Assembly: GCA_024509875.1 (NCBI GenBank)
Contig: JAMPIV010003424.1
Span: 1 to 64,000 of the forward strand
DNA from: Oreohelix idahoensis
Taxonomy: Eukaryota; Mollusca; Gastropoda; Stylommatophora; Oreohelicidae
Direction: 5' to 3'
DNA: 64,000 nucleotides
The translations under genes were made by a program, and so were the position numbers. The notes under the pieces were generated by a model, which made no database searches, was not told the origin of the DNA, and saw only the letters and a program-made list of their open reading frames with translations. Positions 1 to 10,866 of this stretch are shown here, piece by piece. The stretch's first letter is position 1; each line of letters starts with the position of its first letter.

Positions 1-1171
1 CTAGCAGTTAAATTCGCCTCCCGAAGTCTATCAAACAACATCTCCAGAGCTTCAATGTGTTCTTCAAATGTCTCGGTGGCGACGAGAATATCATCCATGA
101 AATTCGTGATACATGGGTTATTCAGGGGATCCAACAATTTTCGCATCATCCTTGAAAACACACTCGGAGCATTTTTCAGTCCGAATGGTAGCATATTGAA
201 TTCATAATGTCCATCCGAAGTGCTAAAAGCCAAATAAGGTCTCACTTCAGGCTTCACTGGGATCTGGTAATAGCCTTTACTAAGATCCACCTTTGAAAAG
301 TATTTTGCCTTGTTCAGTCTGGCAAATAACTGTTTTGTGTCTGGTAATGGATCCACTTGTCCTTCTGTGACAGCATTCAGTTTCCTGTAATCTATGCACA
401 GTCTGTGTTCCCCAGACGGTTTTCTCAACAAAACGACACTAGAACTAAAAGATGATTCACTGTGCGAAATAATCCCCTCCTTCAACAAATACTCTATTTC
501 TTCCTTCAATGCCTTCTCCTTCGCGAACGGAATAGAATAGGCTCTCATACAGATTGGGTTTGAGTCTACCAGTTTCATGTCATACTGTAGCAAATTTGTA
601 TGGCCTGGTTTATCTGTTAATACATCTGTATGTTCCTCCAGAACTTGTTGAACTCTCTCCCTCTGGTTTTTAGTCAGGTGCTTACTGACTTTTACCTGTG
701 CTGCTGTTTCACAAGGATGTAATGGGTATTCATGTGAGGTGAGTGGTTCTTTTTGCATCTGGGTTGCAATAGCCAAGGTCAATAAGGGGGTGCTTTCCTG
801 GAGTGGTCTGTCCAGATACTTCTTTAACAGGTTTACATGATAAACTTTTTCCTTCCCTTTTTTGTCAATTTTATAGTTTGTTCTAGACACCTTCTCTAGA
901 ACCGTATATGGACCTTGCCAACCAATTTGTAATTTATTCTGGCTTCCGGGTAGTAGAAGCAGCACCTTCTCTCCGACTGCCAGTTCCCTGTCCTTTGCCT
1001 TCCTATTAAAATATGCTGCATGTTTCTTCCTGGCTTGTTTCAAATTATCATTTGCCAGTTTCCATCCAGCTTTCAAACGAGTGGTCAGTTCGTTCACATA
1101 TTGATACGATGAGGTAACAGTCTCTTCCGCCTTCTCATCTGTCCAGGTCCTTAATAAAGTTACATCTGGAT
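1..1171 (-). pseudogene. Copy A: integrase C-terminal (GPY/F-like) domain plus reverse transcriptase, partial
   Basis: This frame stays open to the window edge and aligns with the start of the long ORF of copy D. Reading from 1171 leftwards come the end of the integrase C-terminal region with a GPY/F-like motif (WQGPY, near 910) and the linker. The RT palm follows, including the VDLSKGYYQ block (near 290) and the FMDD catalytic box (near 95). RT would copy the element RNA into DNA in Gag particles. It is in a different frame from the upstream protease/integrase ORF, as in copy D. It is called a pseudogene because the copy's gag and protease frames are broken; RT itself shows no lesion in the visible part. 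Confidence 0.85.
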
Positions 1172-2275
1172 CTTTAATTTATCATACGTATTTTTCATGG
1201 AACCCGTCTGGTCCCGTCCCTTAGAAGCTTTATAATGAGGACTTTTCTTCCTAGAATCATCACTCACAAATCGACCACTACCAATTTTTTTCTGGGGTTT
1301 GTCTCCCCACTTTAGATTGCTTATGAGAGATCTTCGCTCTCTTGTCTGTTCTTCCAGTTTATATAAGTCTGACCGAGGGATTGTCATCTTATCCTGGGTA
1401 AAATTTCTTCTTTGTACTCTTCGCATAGTGGCCATGTTAATCCATTCAAGTGAAGACTGGGTGTGAAAAGGGGGCTCCCATTCCACTTTGTCTACCCGAG
1501 TATAATTAGTTTTCCTTTCAGGCCTAAAGTTGCCCCGTGGCGTTTCTAGGTCCTGCACATATTTTCCCTTTGTGGGTGTTCCCTCATGAAATACGCCACA
1601 TGCTTCTACAAAGTTTTCAACATCGACATTTACGTCGGGCCAATAGTATTTTCGAGCAATCTTTTGGCAGATGGTACCGACTTTCTCATGGTCACCATCT
1701 TTTCCAACATGTAAGCTCCTTATTAAGTTTGCCCTATATATCTTGGGAAGAACTAACTGTCCGTGACCAGGGGATCTAGTTCCTGTCTTCCTGTATAATA
1801 GTTTGTTCTTCATGAAATATTCCCCCTTGCTCGGAGGTGTGTGGCATTTGGGCAATTTTTTAAAACAGGGCTTGAGTGTCCTATCCTCAGCCTGCGCCTT
1901 CCTCATCTCCTCTGGATGAGCATTTATAGGTTCACCTTCTTCCTCCTTCTTCTGTGACCTGGTCTGCACTGTCGCCATGATCACAGGTTTCTCGGGATTC
2001 CCCAAGAAGACGTATCTACACCCCAATATCAGAGGGTAGATTGGTTCATCTATCACTGCTGCTCTGATTTCTCCTTCCACATAGCGAGTTTTCACCGTTA
2101 TCCTTGCGATGGGAAGTGTCATGAGTGGTATGTCCTTAGTCGCCCCTTGTATGTCCACTGTTTCTGTGGTATACTGACTTGGGTCCACTAGGCTAGACTT
2201 CACAACTGAATCATAATCCAAACCTGTATCATAAAGGCACCTTATGGTGACCCCATTACAAAATAACATCCTCAC
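1160..2275 (-). pseudogene. Copy A: protease and integrase zinc-finger remnant fused to an unrelated basic segment
   Basis: The 371-residue ORF starts just after a 1-nt insertion (near 2260, a T4 run where copy D has T3). A pepsin-like retroviral protease with active site LYDTGLDYD comes first, followed by a linker and an integrase HHCC-type domain (KYYWPDVNVDVENFVEAC). The expected DDE catalytic core is absent. From about 1598 to 1160 the ORF instead encodes a basic segment (PFHTQSSLEW... KLKIQM) ending in its own stop. The same replacement occurs in copy D at about 90% amino-acid identity. The start is arbitrary, since ancestrally this was continuous with gag. Confidence 0.85.
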
Positions 2276-2391
2276 AAACTGGGGGGTGATAAGGTTCCTG
2301 TTGTCCCTTAGGATTAACCTTTAATCTTTGCGTCCCCGACTTCATTGCAGCAATGTTTGAAGGTTTCCTTCTACAAAATTCGGTGTTATGG

Positions 2392-3509
2392 TTATCCCTT
2401 CTTGCACCATTTACACCATCTTTTTCCTTGGTTCAACGGTTTTCTTTCATTGAACTTTTGGTCATTGAACTGTGAGTTTCTGTCGCGATAGTCATTTCTT
2501 GGCCGCTCAAAGTTTGTCCTACCTTTATTTCCCTGCTCTCTATTATCAAATTTATTAAATTGCTGTGGAGCTTTAAAATTGTCTATGTGCTTCTTTTTAG
2601 CACCACTTACCTCTGCCTGAGCTGCCTGATACCTCTCAGCAACATTTAAAATTTCCCCCAACTTCTCTGCACCTTGTTCCATGAGAAATTTTCTCATGTC
2701 TGGAGCCATGGACTCTCTCAATTGCTCAATCATGATCATTTCTTAAGATCTTGGGTCTTCCCCAGAGCCGTCCATTTCTCCAAATAGGTTTCTAGTCTAG
2801 CAGAGAATTGGTGGTATGTCTCCCCAGACAACAGTTTGGCATTTCTAAATTTCTTACGATAAAATTCACCATTCTTCTCGTACCTTAATAACAAAGCCTG
2901 CTTTAACATGTCATAATTGTCTTGGTCTTCCCTGTTCATTTTGGCAAATACTTCATAAGAAGTACCTCTCAATCCCTGTGATAGCTTTAAGCTCCACCTC
3001 TCTCTCTCTAACCCATATGTAGTAGCTAATAACTCAAAACGTCCTAGGTACCCCTCTATGTCATCGTCTTTTTCAACAAAATGGTCTAAATGAAACCCCA
3101 TAGCTGAGTTTGAGGCTCCCAGACTGGGCGTAGCATCTGAGGCAAAAGGGCTGGCACCATTTTCAGGAGCCTGGCCTTGTAATTCCAGCTCCCTTAGTCG
3201 TAATTCGTGCTCCCTTTGCAACCTTCTATCTTCTGCCTCCCTTTCGGCCTTTTTATCTTCTGCCTCCCTTTGCTGTCGTTTTTCTTCTGCCTCAATCTGC
3301 AGCCTCTTAGTCTCAGCCTCTAACTTCTTCTCTTCAACCAACCTGTCAGACTCCAATTTTCTTTCAGCCTCTTTTTCTAATCTCCTTTCTTCCCGTTCAA
3401 TATATTTATCACATTCAGCCGTTACGTATTGAATTAAAATTTGACCATCCATTCCCATCTCCTTCGCGGTGAGCACAGCAGCTGATCTAAATTTTGCCAG
3501 CTCCGCCAT
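2392..3509 (-). pseudogene. Copy A: Gag (coiled coil, SCAN-like capsid, broken zinc knuckle)
   Basis: The start MAELAKFRSAAVLTAKEMG is shared with copy D. Residues about 35-110 are a charged coiled coil rich in E, K and R. They are followed by the capsid region (YLGRFELLATTYGLERERW, then FRNAKLLSGETYHQFSARL), whose C-terminal half resembles the SCAN fold. A 1-nt deletion near 2752 (AAG where copy D has AAAG) stops the first ORF at 2736. The frame resumes at 2739 and continues to a CCHC knuckle (CKWC...) that is cut at 2392 by a 1-nt G insertion. The product would be structural Gag; here it is non-functional. Confidence 0.88.
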
Positions 3510-3753
3510 ACTTTTTGAGACAATATAATAATATACAAGCTAAATCTCTAACCAGTAAATACACTAAGTACTTCTTATGACTATAGTCTAACTAATTCTA
3601 ACTAACCAGTTAACTAATTAATTATTACTGGCTGTGAAGATTCACCAACTTTTATCTGCAGAGACACTTTTAATGTTAAAGGGAATTTTACAATTTATTT
3701 CCCTACTTTTATTTCTCCCACCAGGAGATCCTAATATTACTGTTGGGCTAATT

Positions 3754-3771
3754 ATCCCGGACGAGCCCCCA
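3754..3771 (-). promoter_or_regulatory. Primer-binding site, tRNA-Pro type (copy A)
   Basis: On the minus strand the 18 bases read TGGGGGCTCGTCCGGGAT, which is the tRNA-Pro primer site known from murine leukaemia virus and related elements. It lies 5 bases inside the LTR end, the usual place for priming minus-strand DNA synthesis. The match is by recognition, not by search. Confidence 0.85.
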
Positions 3772-3776
3772 ATATA

Positions 3777-5900
3777 TGTAGTGGTGTTGATGGTATTGTA
3801 TGATGTTGATATTACTAAATGTAATTGTATGAGGCCAGCTGTGAAGGCTCCTGAGATAAAATGTAGTTGAGAATTGTCAGAAGGCCTTTCTTGCTACCAC
3901 TACGACCTCACACTTAATTTTTTTTTAATGAATGTGGCTACGTAAAGTGTCTAGGGTTATGATATGTAGTGTGGTGTAATAGGTTATAGATATACCCACA
4001 GATATTTAACAAGACTAATAATATTAATAAATGTTAAAATACACTGAACTAACTCACGTGTGTAAAATTTTTTGATAATTATATTATTTATTTTGTTCTG
4101 GATCAATTTTTTTAGGTTGACCCATGCATGGAATATTATATTTAACAATAGTGTACATATATATGTATAATTCGTTAGTTTTATTAAAAATGTCATCTAC
4201 TTAAAATACACTGAATCTACCTAGTAACTAAACGGGGTTGGTGAATGTCCAGCAGACCAGAGGCTCACTCATCTTTTAGTTGTAGCTCTGGTGCTGAAAT
4301 CTGGTGGTCCCACCTCTCTGTGCTGGCGGGCAATAATGGTGGTCTCTGTCACAAGTACTGCACAGATACACTCGAGTAAAGTCACCAACTGAATAGTCAC
4401 TGCTTGGTTGACAACAGAAACTCGCAGCTCTGCAATCAAAGTATGGGCCATGTGTCAAAATCTATTCTCTACCCACGTCTGGACACAACACTGACACAAC
4501 AACCACATCATACAGACAGGTCAGATCTCTCCGACCAAACAGCACATTTACCATGGTGGTTTTACATCAGATAGATCCTCCCAGACCATAGATTCTGAAA
4601 AATATTTATTAGTTTTCTGCTCTAAAAGAGGATAGGTAATATGTTTCATTATTCTCAACACCTGATCTGTCTTGCATAATCCTTGTTGGAGTTTATGTAC
4701 ATTGTTGGTCCCTAGACCCTGACTAGGGCGGGGGGTCTAGAGCAAATCCCTACTTGTTTGTAAGGCTAGATTTCGATATGGCAGTATCAAATCACTCAAA
4801 CATGAAACAATATTCAAAATATATAAGGAAATAATTTCAATCTTACCAGATTATGAATAAATAACACAGAACTGCTAGCAAAACTCAGCTGAGCTGCTGG
4901 CTATAGTATGGCGTCCCTAAACTTCTTACACTTTCTTTCATATGGAAATCACCACACTTTAAAATCTGTGTCTATCACTGAACAACTATTGAAGAATGGC
5001 CCCACTTTCGCGTCTGAGCGCTAATGATATGATTGTCTGTGGCCAATCACTGCCTAGGTTTATTTTAAATTCAAATTTCCTACCATAAAGTCATTTCAGT
5101 CATGCTTCAGTCAAGTATGGATGGTTATCTGTTAGTCTGTCCGTCTCTACTTGTGTTTCTACAAAATGTACTCGATTTTTGAACCAACCTTTCTCTCCCC
5201 TCCAAAATTTTGTCGTTAAAAGTTATTTTTAGACACAGCCACCACAAATATCCCTTCTCTTCCATACTACGTAGATTTGAACACCTGCGTTTCGAGGTCG
5301 TGTTTTTTTGTGCAATTAGCGACACTTTTAGATTCAATACAGTCTGTCGATGATGTGAACAACACTGTCTTTTGTCATTATCTTCAATATTATCTATCCG
5401 TCTGTAAAAGTAAGAACATATTAGTTCACTGCTCAGAATAGGCCATCCGGCCAGCTAACTTTTATATTCCTAACATTAATATTAAGAAAAAGTACTTTTT
5501 AAATTTTGTAATATTCCAAACATCTGCGTTTTAGCCGCTGAATTCAAATCAAGGGCTTGGTATTGCAAAAGCGTCCAATAAATGACTGTGGCGTATTATA
5601 TCTAAGGTCCCTTCTGTCGAGTTGCTTACTTTTTATGTCAACTTGGGAAACGTGACTTTTCTCCGTTTCCCCCCCAATTGCGTCTCCTTAGCCTTTCCAG
5701 TCTCACGCAATCTTTCCAGTCATATTTTTTTCCTTTTTGATCCGCCGTTCCCCTCCTGTTTAGCAAGTCAATTATTATGGAGGATGATGACCCGCGGTCT
5801 AGGCGATCATGTACTATTCGCAGCCTACGCATTATGTTTTTATCCTTAAATGTTATCTTTGGAGGGATTTTACCGTTGTATCTCTGTCAATTTCACTACA
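3777..5900 (-). repeat. 5' LTR of copy A
   Basis: On the minus strand it begins TGTAGTGAAATTGACAG at 5900 and ends next to the primer site at 3777. It is homologous to both LTRs of copy D along most of its length but is about 2.12 kb long against 1.79 kb. It is clearly divergent, and short ORFs inside it are chance. Confidence 0.85.
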
Positions 5901-5905
5901 ATCTG

Positions 5906-6280
5906 GACATGCGCCGATGGACCATGTGTCTAGGGTGAACAGGACGCGCCTCGCCAAAAAGAAACAAAAGTCTAATATAAAAAGAGTCCTGAATTACTTT
6001 GACGGGGAAAATAATCTTGAGTTAATTGTAATCGTTGGAAAGTTAGAAAGGGTAGCGACAGAAAGTTCGATACGGGAGCTGTGGCCAAGACTTTAGAGCC
6101 AGGGTCGACAACCTTTCTATCGCAAACTACTGATAGTTCCATGATAATTGGATAGATCTATTGATCACTTGATGATGATGCAGGAAAAGAAAGAATTTTA
6201 AACTAGGGAAATTTTATACTAACCCTCTCTCGCTGGCATACTAGCGCAGTATCCACAATATTAACGATACGTTTTCCTCG
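5906..6280. other. Unassigned spacer
   Basis: AT-rich DNA between the copy A LTR and the hAT-like element. I see no gene or recognisable repeat in it. Confidence 0.5.
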
Positions 6281-6374
6281 TTCCCAACCAGGGCTGTGGA
6301 GTCGAAGTCGTGGAGTCGGTCATCTTTTAGTTGAGTCGGAGTCGGTAAAAATGTCCCGATTCCAAATTTTACGA

Positions 6375-6602
6375 GACTTCAGTCAAGGCAGATCCACGTT
6401 TGATCCATGCAAGACTTAAGTCAAGGCAGATCCACGTTTGATCCATGCAAGACTTAAGTCAAGGCAGATCTACGTTTGATCCATGTAAGACTTCAGTCAA
6501 AGCAGATCCACGTTTGATCCATGCAAGACTTAAGTCAAGGCAGATCCACGTTTGATCTATGCAAGACTTCAGTAAAGGCAAATCCACGTTTGATCTATGC
6601 AA
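6375..6602. repeat. 38-bp tandem array, 6 copies
   Basis: The unit begins GACTTAAGTCAAGGCAGATC and ends CATGCAA. There are six head-to-tail copies with a few substitutions, starting about 86 bp from the left end of the hAT-like element. Confidence 0.93.
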
Positions 6603-8651
6603 GTGTAGCAAAGTTTGATTTGCTGGGGAGGTTATGATGGTATCCTAAAAGAATGAAATCGGTGTCTGCAATAACCGTGTGAGGTCAAGCACATGTAGGC
6701 CCCTGACTCTGAAAGATGATGATGAAATATTTGCAGGGAACCTAACGCTACCTCCCTAGATCTCACACGGTCGCTATTTTGGCTCTAGTGTCTGGTGTAT
6801 GATGTACCTAGTGTCTAGGGGAGAAATGAAATGATGGTACACAACACAAAAACACTTTAAGTTTCTATGAGGAAGTGAATAAAACCAGTGGTTAAGTTTT
6901 TCTTTAAAATGAATGTTTTTTTCTGTACAATTTAATCTGCCTGTCCAGCCATATCTTTTGGACAGGTCTTTGAAAATGAGGACAAGATAGTTTACAGAAA
7001 AGATCAACTAAAAATGTGTGGACAATTTGCCCAATAACTATAAAGTCACTATATATCTTTCCCGTTGGAATGTTCACAGCTTACACTTTATTCATCTAAG
7101 AGGGAGAGTCACTGTGTATGAGGGGCTGTAGTTTCATCACACCCCATAAACTTCCTGAGTATGATTTGAAATACCAGTGTTTATTCAAACGAAAGTGTCA
7201 GATATACCCAGATGCTTAACACATCACCTGGGATTCCTTGTAGTATGATAGTACAGTATGAAGTTGCAGGAAATCTCGATCTCTCAAAATGCCAAAGCTC
7301 CTCCCGTTATCTTTTGACAGCATAAACGAATGGTCGGAGACTTGATAGCTTTATTCTCACTCAGCAGGTTTCCTGTTACCGGCTGGCAACAGGAAATAAA
7401 ACCTCTGCAACAAAAGGACACCCTGGCCTTTTATATCTGATCACTTATTATATTTATTATTTTCCTACGGTGATATGAGGTCAGCCTCGCGTGCATTACA
7501 GGTGCACTCGCCCCTAATTTTTACATGACTCACACCTTGCTGTGACCACACCTCAGGTCCCTATGGCAGATTCGCCACTGTACGTTTACATAGTTTTCCT
7601 CAATAAAATAATGTGGAGTAACCACATTTCCTTTTGTATGATTTTCTCTTCTTTTCCTTTTTAAAATATAAATGCTTCAGTCATGTTGAACAGTGTTCAT
7701 GGAACACGGAGGCTTACTAATATATTCTAATGCAATAATTATTTCCTACCGCTCCCCTCTCCTCCTATACTCTTTTTACCCAAGCGAATGTGAATTACCT
7801 CAATGCCTCTTTTCTAAGCTGGCGTCCCCACTAACGTTATGAAAAAAACAAGCAGGAACAACAGTCTGTCGGGTCGCGTGTCCGTAGACATTTAGTATTT
7901 TCTCAATAACTTGGCTAATACTTGGACTACCATATTATTTAAAACACATTCTTGCTCAGTGGACTCTAAGCTATACTATCATATAATTTTTATGGTCAGT
8001 TTCATTATGGTTTAGATTTTCAATTTTGTCACCGGCAATCGTCAAATAAAAATTTTACACAAGACGGCCATCTTCCCCCCCCCCCCCCCCCTTTTCATCT
8101 CTCGCTAGCATGTATTTTCAAATAACTACTTGTTTTAGTGACGTCAGTAATACTACCGCGAGGAGGAAATAAAATTGTCTGCGTGTTTGCCTCTGTTGGC
8201 TTCGCCACAGCGTGTATATATGCATGGCAAACGTGTCAAGAGAAGCGGGGTTTTGAGCGGCGTGTATTTGAATAGGCGTTAAATATTTGTATTGTCTCGT
8301 GTTACACTACCAAAAAATGTAAGGATTACTACTTATTACCAGCGTTAAAGTTAAATATTACGTTAATTCAGACAGTAGTTTGGCGGCACACTTCCGCAAA
8401 ATCGTTAATTGTAAGTCTTGCCGCAGTCTCTATCAGATCGGGCAAAATGTTAAAAATGTACGTCACAAGGAGAGCGAGTAGGTTTAAACGGCGGGGTCGG
8501 TTCTAAGCCTGTCCACGGCATAAAATTCAGCGCTATGCTGGCGTGTGAGAGTATCACCGTCAGACACAATAGGGCGGGTTTATTTATTATCATTTTATGA
8601 CTAAAATCTTACTGAAATGAGCGATTATTCTCGCAGATTTTACTACAGCAA

Positions 8652-8803
8652 GACTTAAGTCAAGGCAGATCCACGTTTGATCTATGCAAGACTTAAGTCA
8701 AGGTAGATCCACGTTTGATCCATGCAAGGCTTAAGTCAAGGCAGATCCACGTTTGATCTATGCAAGACTTAAGTCAAGGCAGATCCACGTTTGATCCATG
8801 CAA
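8652..8803. repeat. 38-bp tandem array, 4 copies
   Basis: The same 38-bp unit and orientation as the array at 6375-6602, here in exactly four copies about 515 bp from the right end of the hAT-like element. Confidence 0.93.
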
Positions 8804-9325
8804 GGGATAGGGGCGCTAAAACAATCTGAAATAACATTTTAAAGTAGTAGAACTTCCCAAAACCACTTTCTTGTTAAAGTACATCCATTTTTACAAAATG
8901 TAGGAGAATTTCAGTTGCTTCTGATCATAATAAAGTTTATATCACAACTGGACATTCTTGACACATTTAGAAAAATCACACAAGAAATTAAAATAAAATG
9001 TATTCACTGTCAATTTTCCCGTCATTGTTAAAATGACACAATTTTTGCCTTCATGGTGTTTGGCAAAGTAGTCATTTGTGTGCAGGTGTGGATGATTTGT
9101 TATTTTGTATCACTGTATGAATGAATGAATAGTTTAAAATGTAGTCAACGAAAACCACGTATTCATTTATTCATACGCATACCATACTTATACATATAAC
9201 TCCATATAAGTGCATAATTTTATGCCATATCACTAGGTAAAAAAACTGTAGTCGGTCGGACTTCTAAAATTTCCGGAGTAGAAGTCGGAAAATTTTTTGG
9301 CCGACTCCACAATCCTGTTCCCAAC

Positions 9326-9904
9326 AAAACAGGTTTACTAAAGTTCACTTCAACTCGTGAACTGCTTGAGATTGTAATGCAATCGTTTCTCTGAAGTCAA
9401 CATTCCGTAAAATATCACTGAACCTGAATTTTCTACCACCCTGTCTGTGGAATTACAGGAGACTGATCATTACAAAGATAAAACTTACATATAAGATACA
9501 CCTGTTCTAGGTACCAGAATAACCTGAAACCTTGAAATAGACATGACTTTATCAAAGTAGATCTTTAGACAGCTCAGTGTTCCTAAAGTAGATCGCCACA
9601 CTTTCTGAGTTGCCTACTGCTGCTTTTGAGGGCAAGCATCAGTGCGTGGCGAAGCCGACAATTTAAGAGCAACTGTAACATAGTGATGATAGGATGCTTA
9701 AAAATAGGGCATACAGTTTTTCTTGTTTTGGTAAAACAATCGGAGTAGAGCGGAATAGTATCACTTGAGCTTCATTTGTTTACCCATTTCATTCTAATCT
9801 TCCGCTAAAATTACGATTTTCATTGACATTTTCTTTTGAAGGGGGGGGGGGGGGGGGGTTGTGAAGTTTACATCATAATGTTATTAACAAAATATAGTAC
9901 ACAG
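9326..9904. other. Unassigned spacer with an 18-base G run
   Basis: No gene or clear repeat. The homopolymer run of G is at 9841-9858. Confidence 0.5.
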
Positions 9905-10080
9905 TGAACCTGCTTTCTAAACTGAGGTCTATCAATCAGTCAATGCCCCTTAGCTCCCCGAGGAGCATTGGGCTTCAACAATCACATACCAAGTCCTCCT
10001 GTCACGTGCCATCAGCTCATGTTCTTTCCGCGTCTTTCTCGTCATTTTCACCTCTGTCTCCAGTTCTCTTCTCCGTGACT
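9905..10080 (-). pseudogene. LINE 3' end (tail of an endonuclease/RT ORF)
   Basis: On the minus strand the text reads like the extreme C-terminus of a LINE polyprotein: an LETE block, EHELMARDRRTW and then VEAQCSSG. Similar pieces occur at 30290-30740, 43930-44290, 60585-60665 and 61870-62100. The last codons overlap a small hairpin, GCTCC-ccga-GGAGC (9953-9966). This is a 5'-truncated, dead copy. Confidence 0.6.
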
Positions 10081-10089
10081 AAGCTCCAC

Positions 10090-10320
10090 AGAGTAAGCCA
10101 AAAAAAGTGTGTTCCGGAGAATAATAATTGTCTGATCTGGAGAGTAACAATAAAGTCTGTATTTTAAAGAGCAACATAAAAGTCTGTGTTCTGTAACACA
10201 ACAATAAAGTCTTTATTCAAAGAGTATCAGTAAAGTCTGTATTTTATAGAGTAACTTAAAAGTATGTTTCCAGGAGAATAACAATAAAGTCTGCGTTCTG
10301 GTCAGCAACAACAAATTATG
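10090..10320. repeat. Degenerate tandem repeat, about 45-bp period
   Basis: The phrase AACAATAAAGTCTGTATT recurs about six times with substitutions, at irregular spacing of roughly 40-50 bp. No gene is seen from 10320 to 10725. Confidence 0.6.
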
Positions 10321-10725
10321 TCTTAGTGAGAATAACCTCTCTTCTTGAGAGTAATAAGTTTGATTTCAGAAACGTAACAAGGAAATATGTGTTTGAAGGC
10401 TCTCTCCGTTATTCTCCGTCCCAAGACTGACACCAAGCAGGATGGGAGATTCACTGAACTCTGTCTATGTGGGGCTAACTTGTGTGATGGTTAAACCATC
10501 TCTTTTTTAAATACACCCTTCCACGTATTGATCAGTTTGGATGCAATATTCCTCAGGTCATCCATCCAGTTTTACTTGGCACGTACATCACGTGTTGATG
10601 CTCATCTGACAACGGTTTCACCACACTGGGAGAAACAATTTTGTCTCTATGTTCTCCAAGCACGTTCTTATCTTGAATTTCGTAGCTGGACTCTAAACTT
10701 TGTGTCGTTCTTGTACTCTATTGCT

Positions 10726-10866
10726 CGGAGCCGCAGTAGCGCAGTAGTTAGTACACTGGCTTCCTAGCTCGGGGGTCCATGATTCGATCCCCAAATGAGG
10801 TGGGATTTTTTAGACCTTAAACGGCTCCGGTGTCGACCCAGCCTCATGGATTGGGTACTGTGACAA
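10726..10866 (+). mobile_element. tRNA-derived SINE (family S1), 3'-truncated
   Basis: The head GGAGCCGCAGTAGCGCAG contains an A-box-like region, and GATTCGATCCCC matches a B box of RNA polymerase III promoters. It aligns with the full copies at 29484-29758 and 43325-43600 but loses similarity after the CGACCCAGCCTCA block. Confidence 0.8.

Larger units (their letters stand above)
1..5900 (-). mobile_element. Gmr1-like Ty3/gypsy LTR retrotransposon, copy A (5' part; truncated by window edge)
   Basis: Read on the minus strand, this is LTR (5900-3777), primer site, gag, protease, integrase remnants and the start of reverse transcriptase, which runs off the left edge. It matches the complete plus-strand copy D (49984-58321) throughout. 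The outer LTR end reads TGTAGTG as in D. Copy A carries three single-base frame breaks relative to D: a deletion near 2752 and insertions near 2401 and 2260. It cannot make an intact Gag-Pol. The 3' LTR and RNase H lie outside the window, so the target duplication (candidate ATCTG at 5901-5905) cannot be tested here. Confidence 0.93.
6289..9317. mobile_element. Non-autonomous hAT-like DNA transposon, 3.03 kb
   Basis: The ends are inverted repeats, CAGGGCTGTGGAGTCG at the left and CGACTCCACAATCCTG at the right. Both are flanked by the perfect 8-bp direct repeat TTCCCAAC (6281-6288 and 9318-9325). CAGGG-type termini with 8-bp duplications are typical of the hAT superfamily. There is no transposase ORF inside, so mobilisation would need a helper. 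It contains GTCGGAGTCGG-like subterminal motifs, two 38-bp tandem arrays and a 17-base C run (8075-8091). A short relative lies at 60361-60518. Confidence 0.85.
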
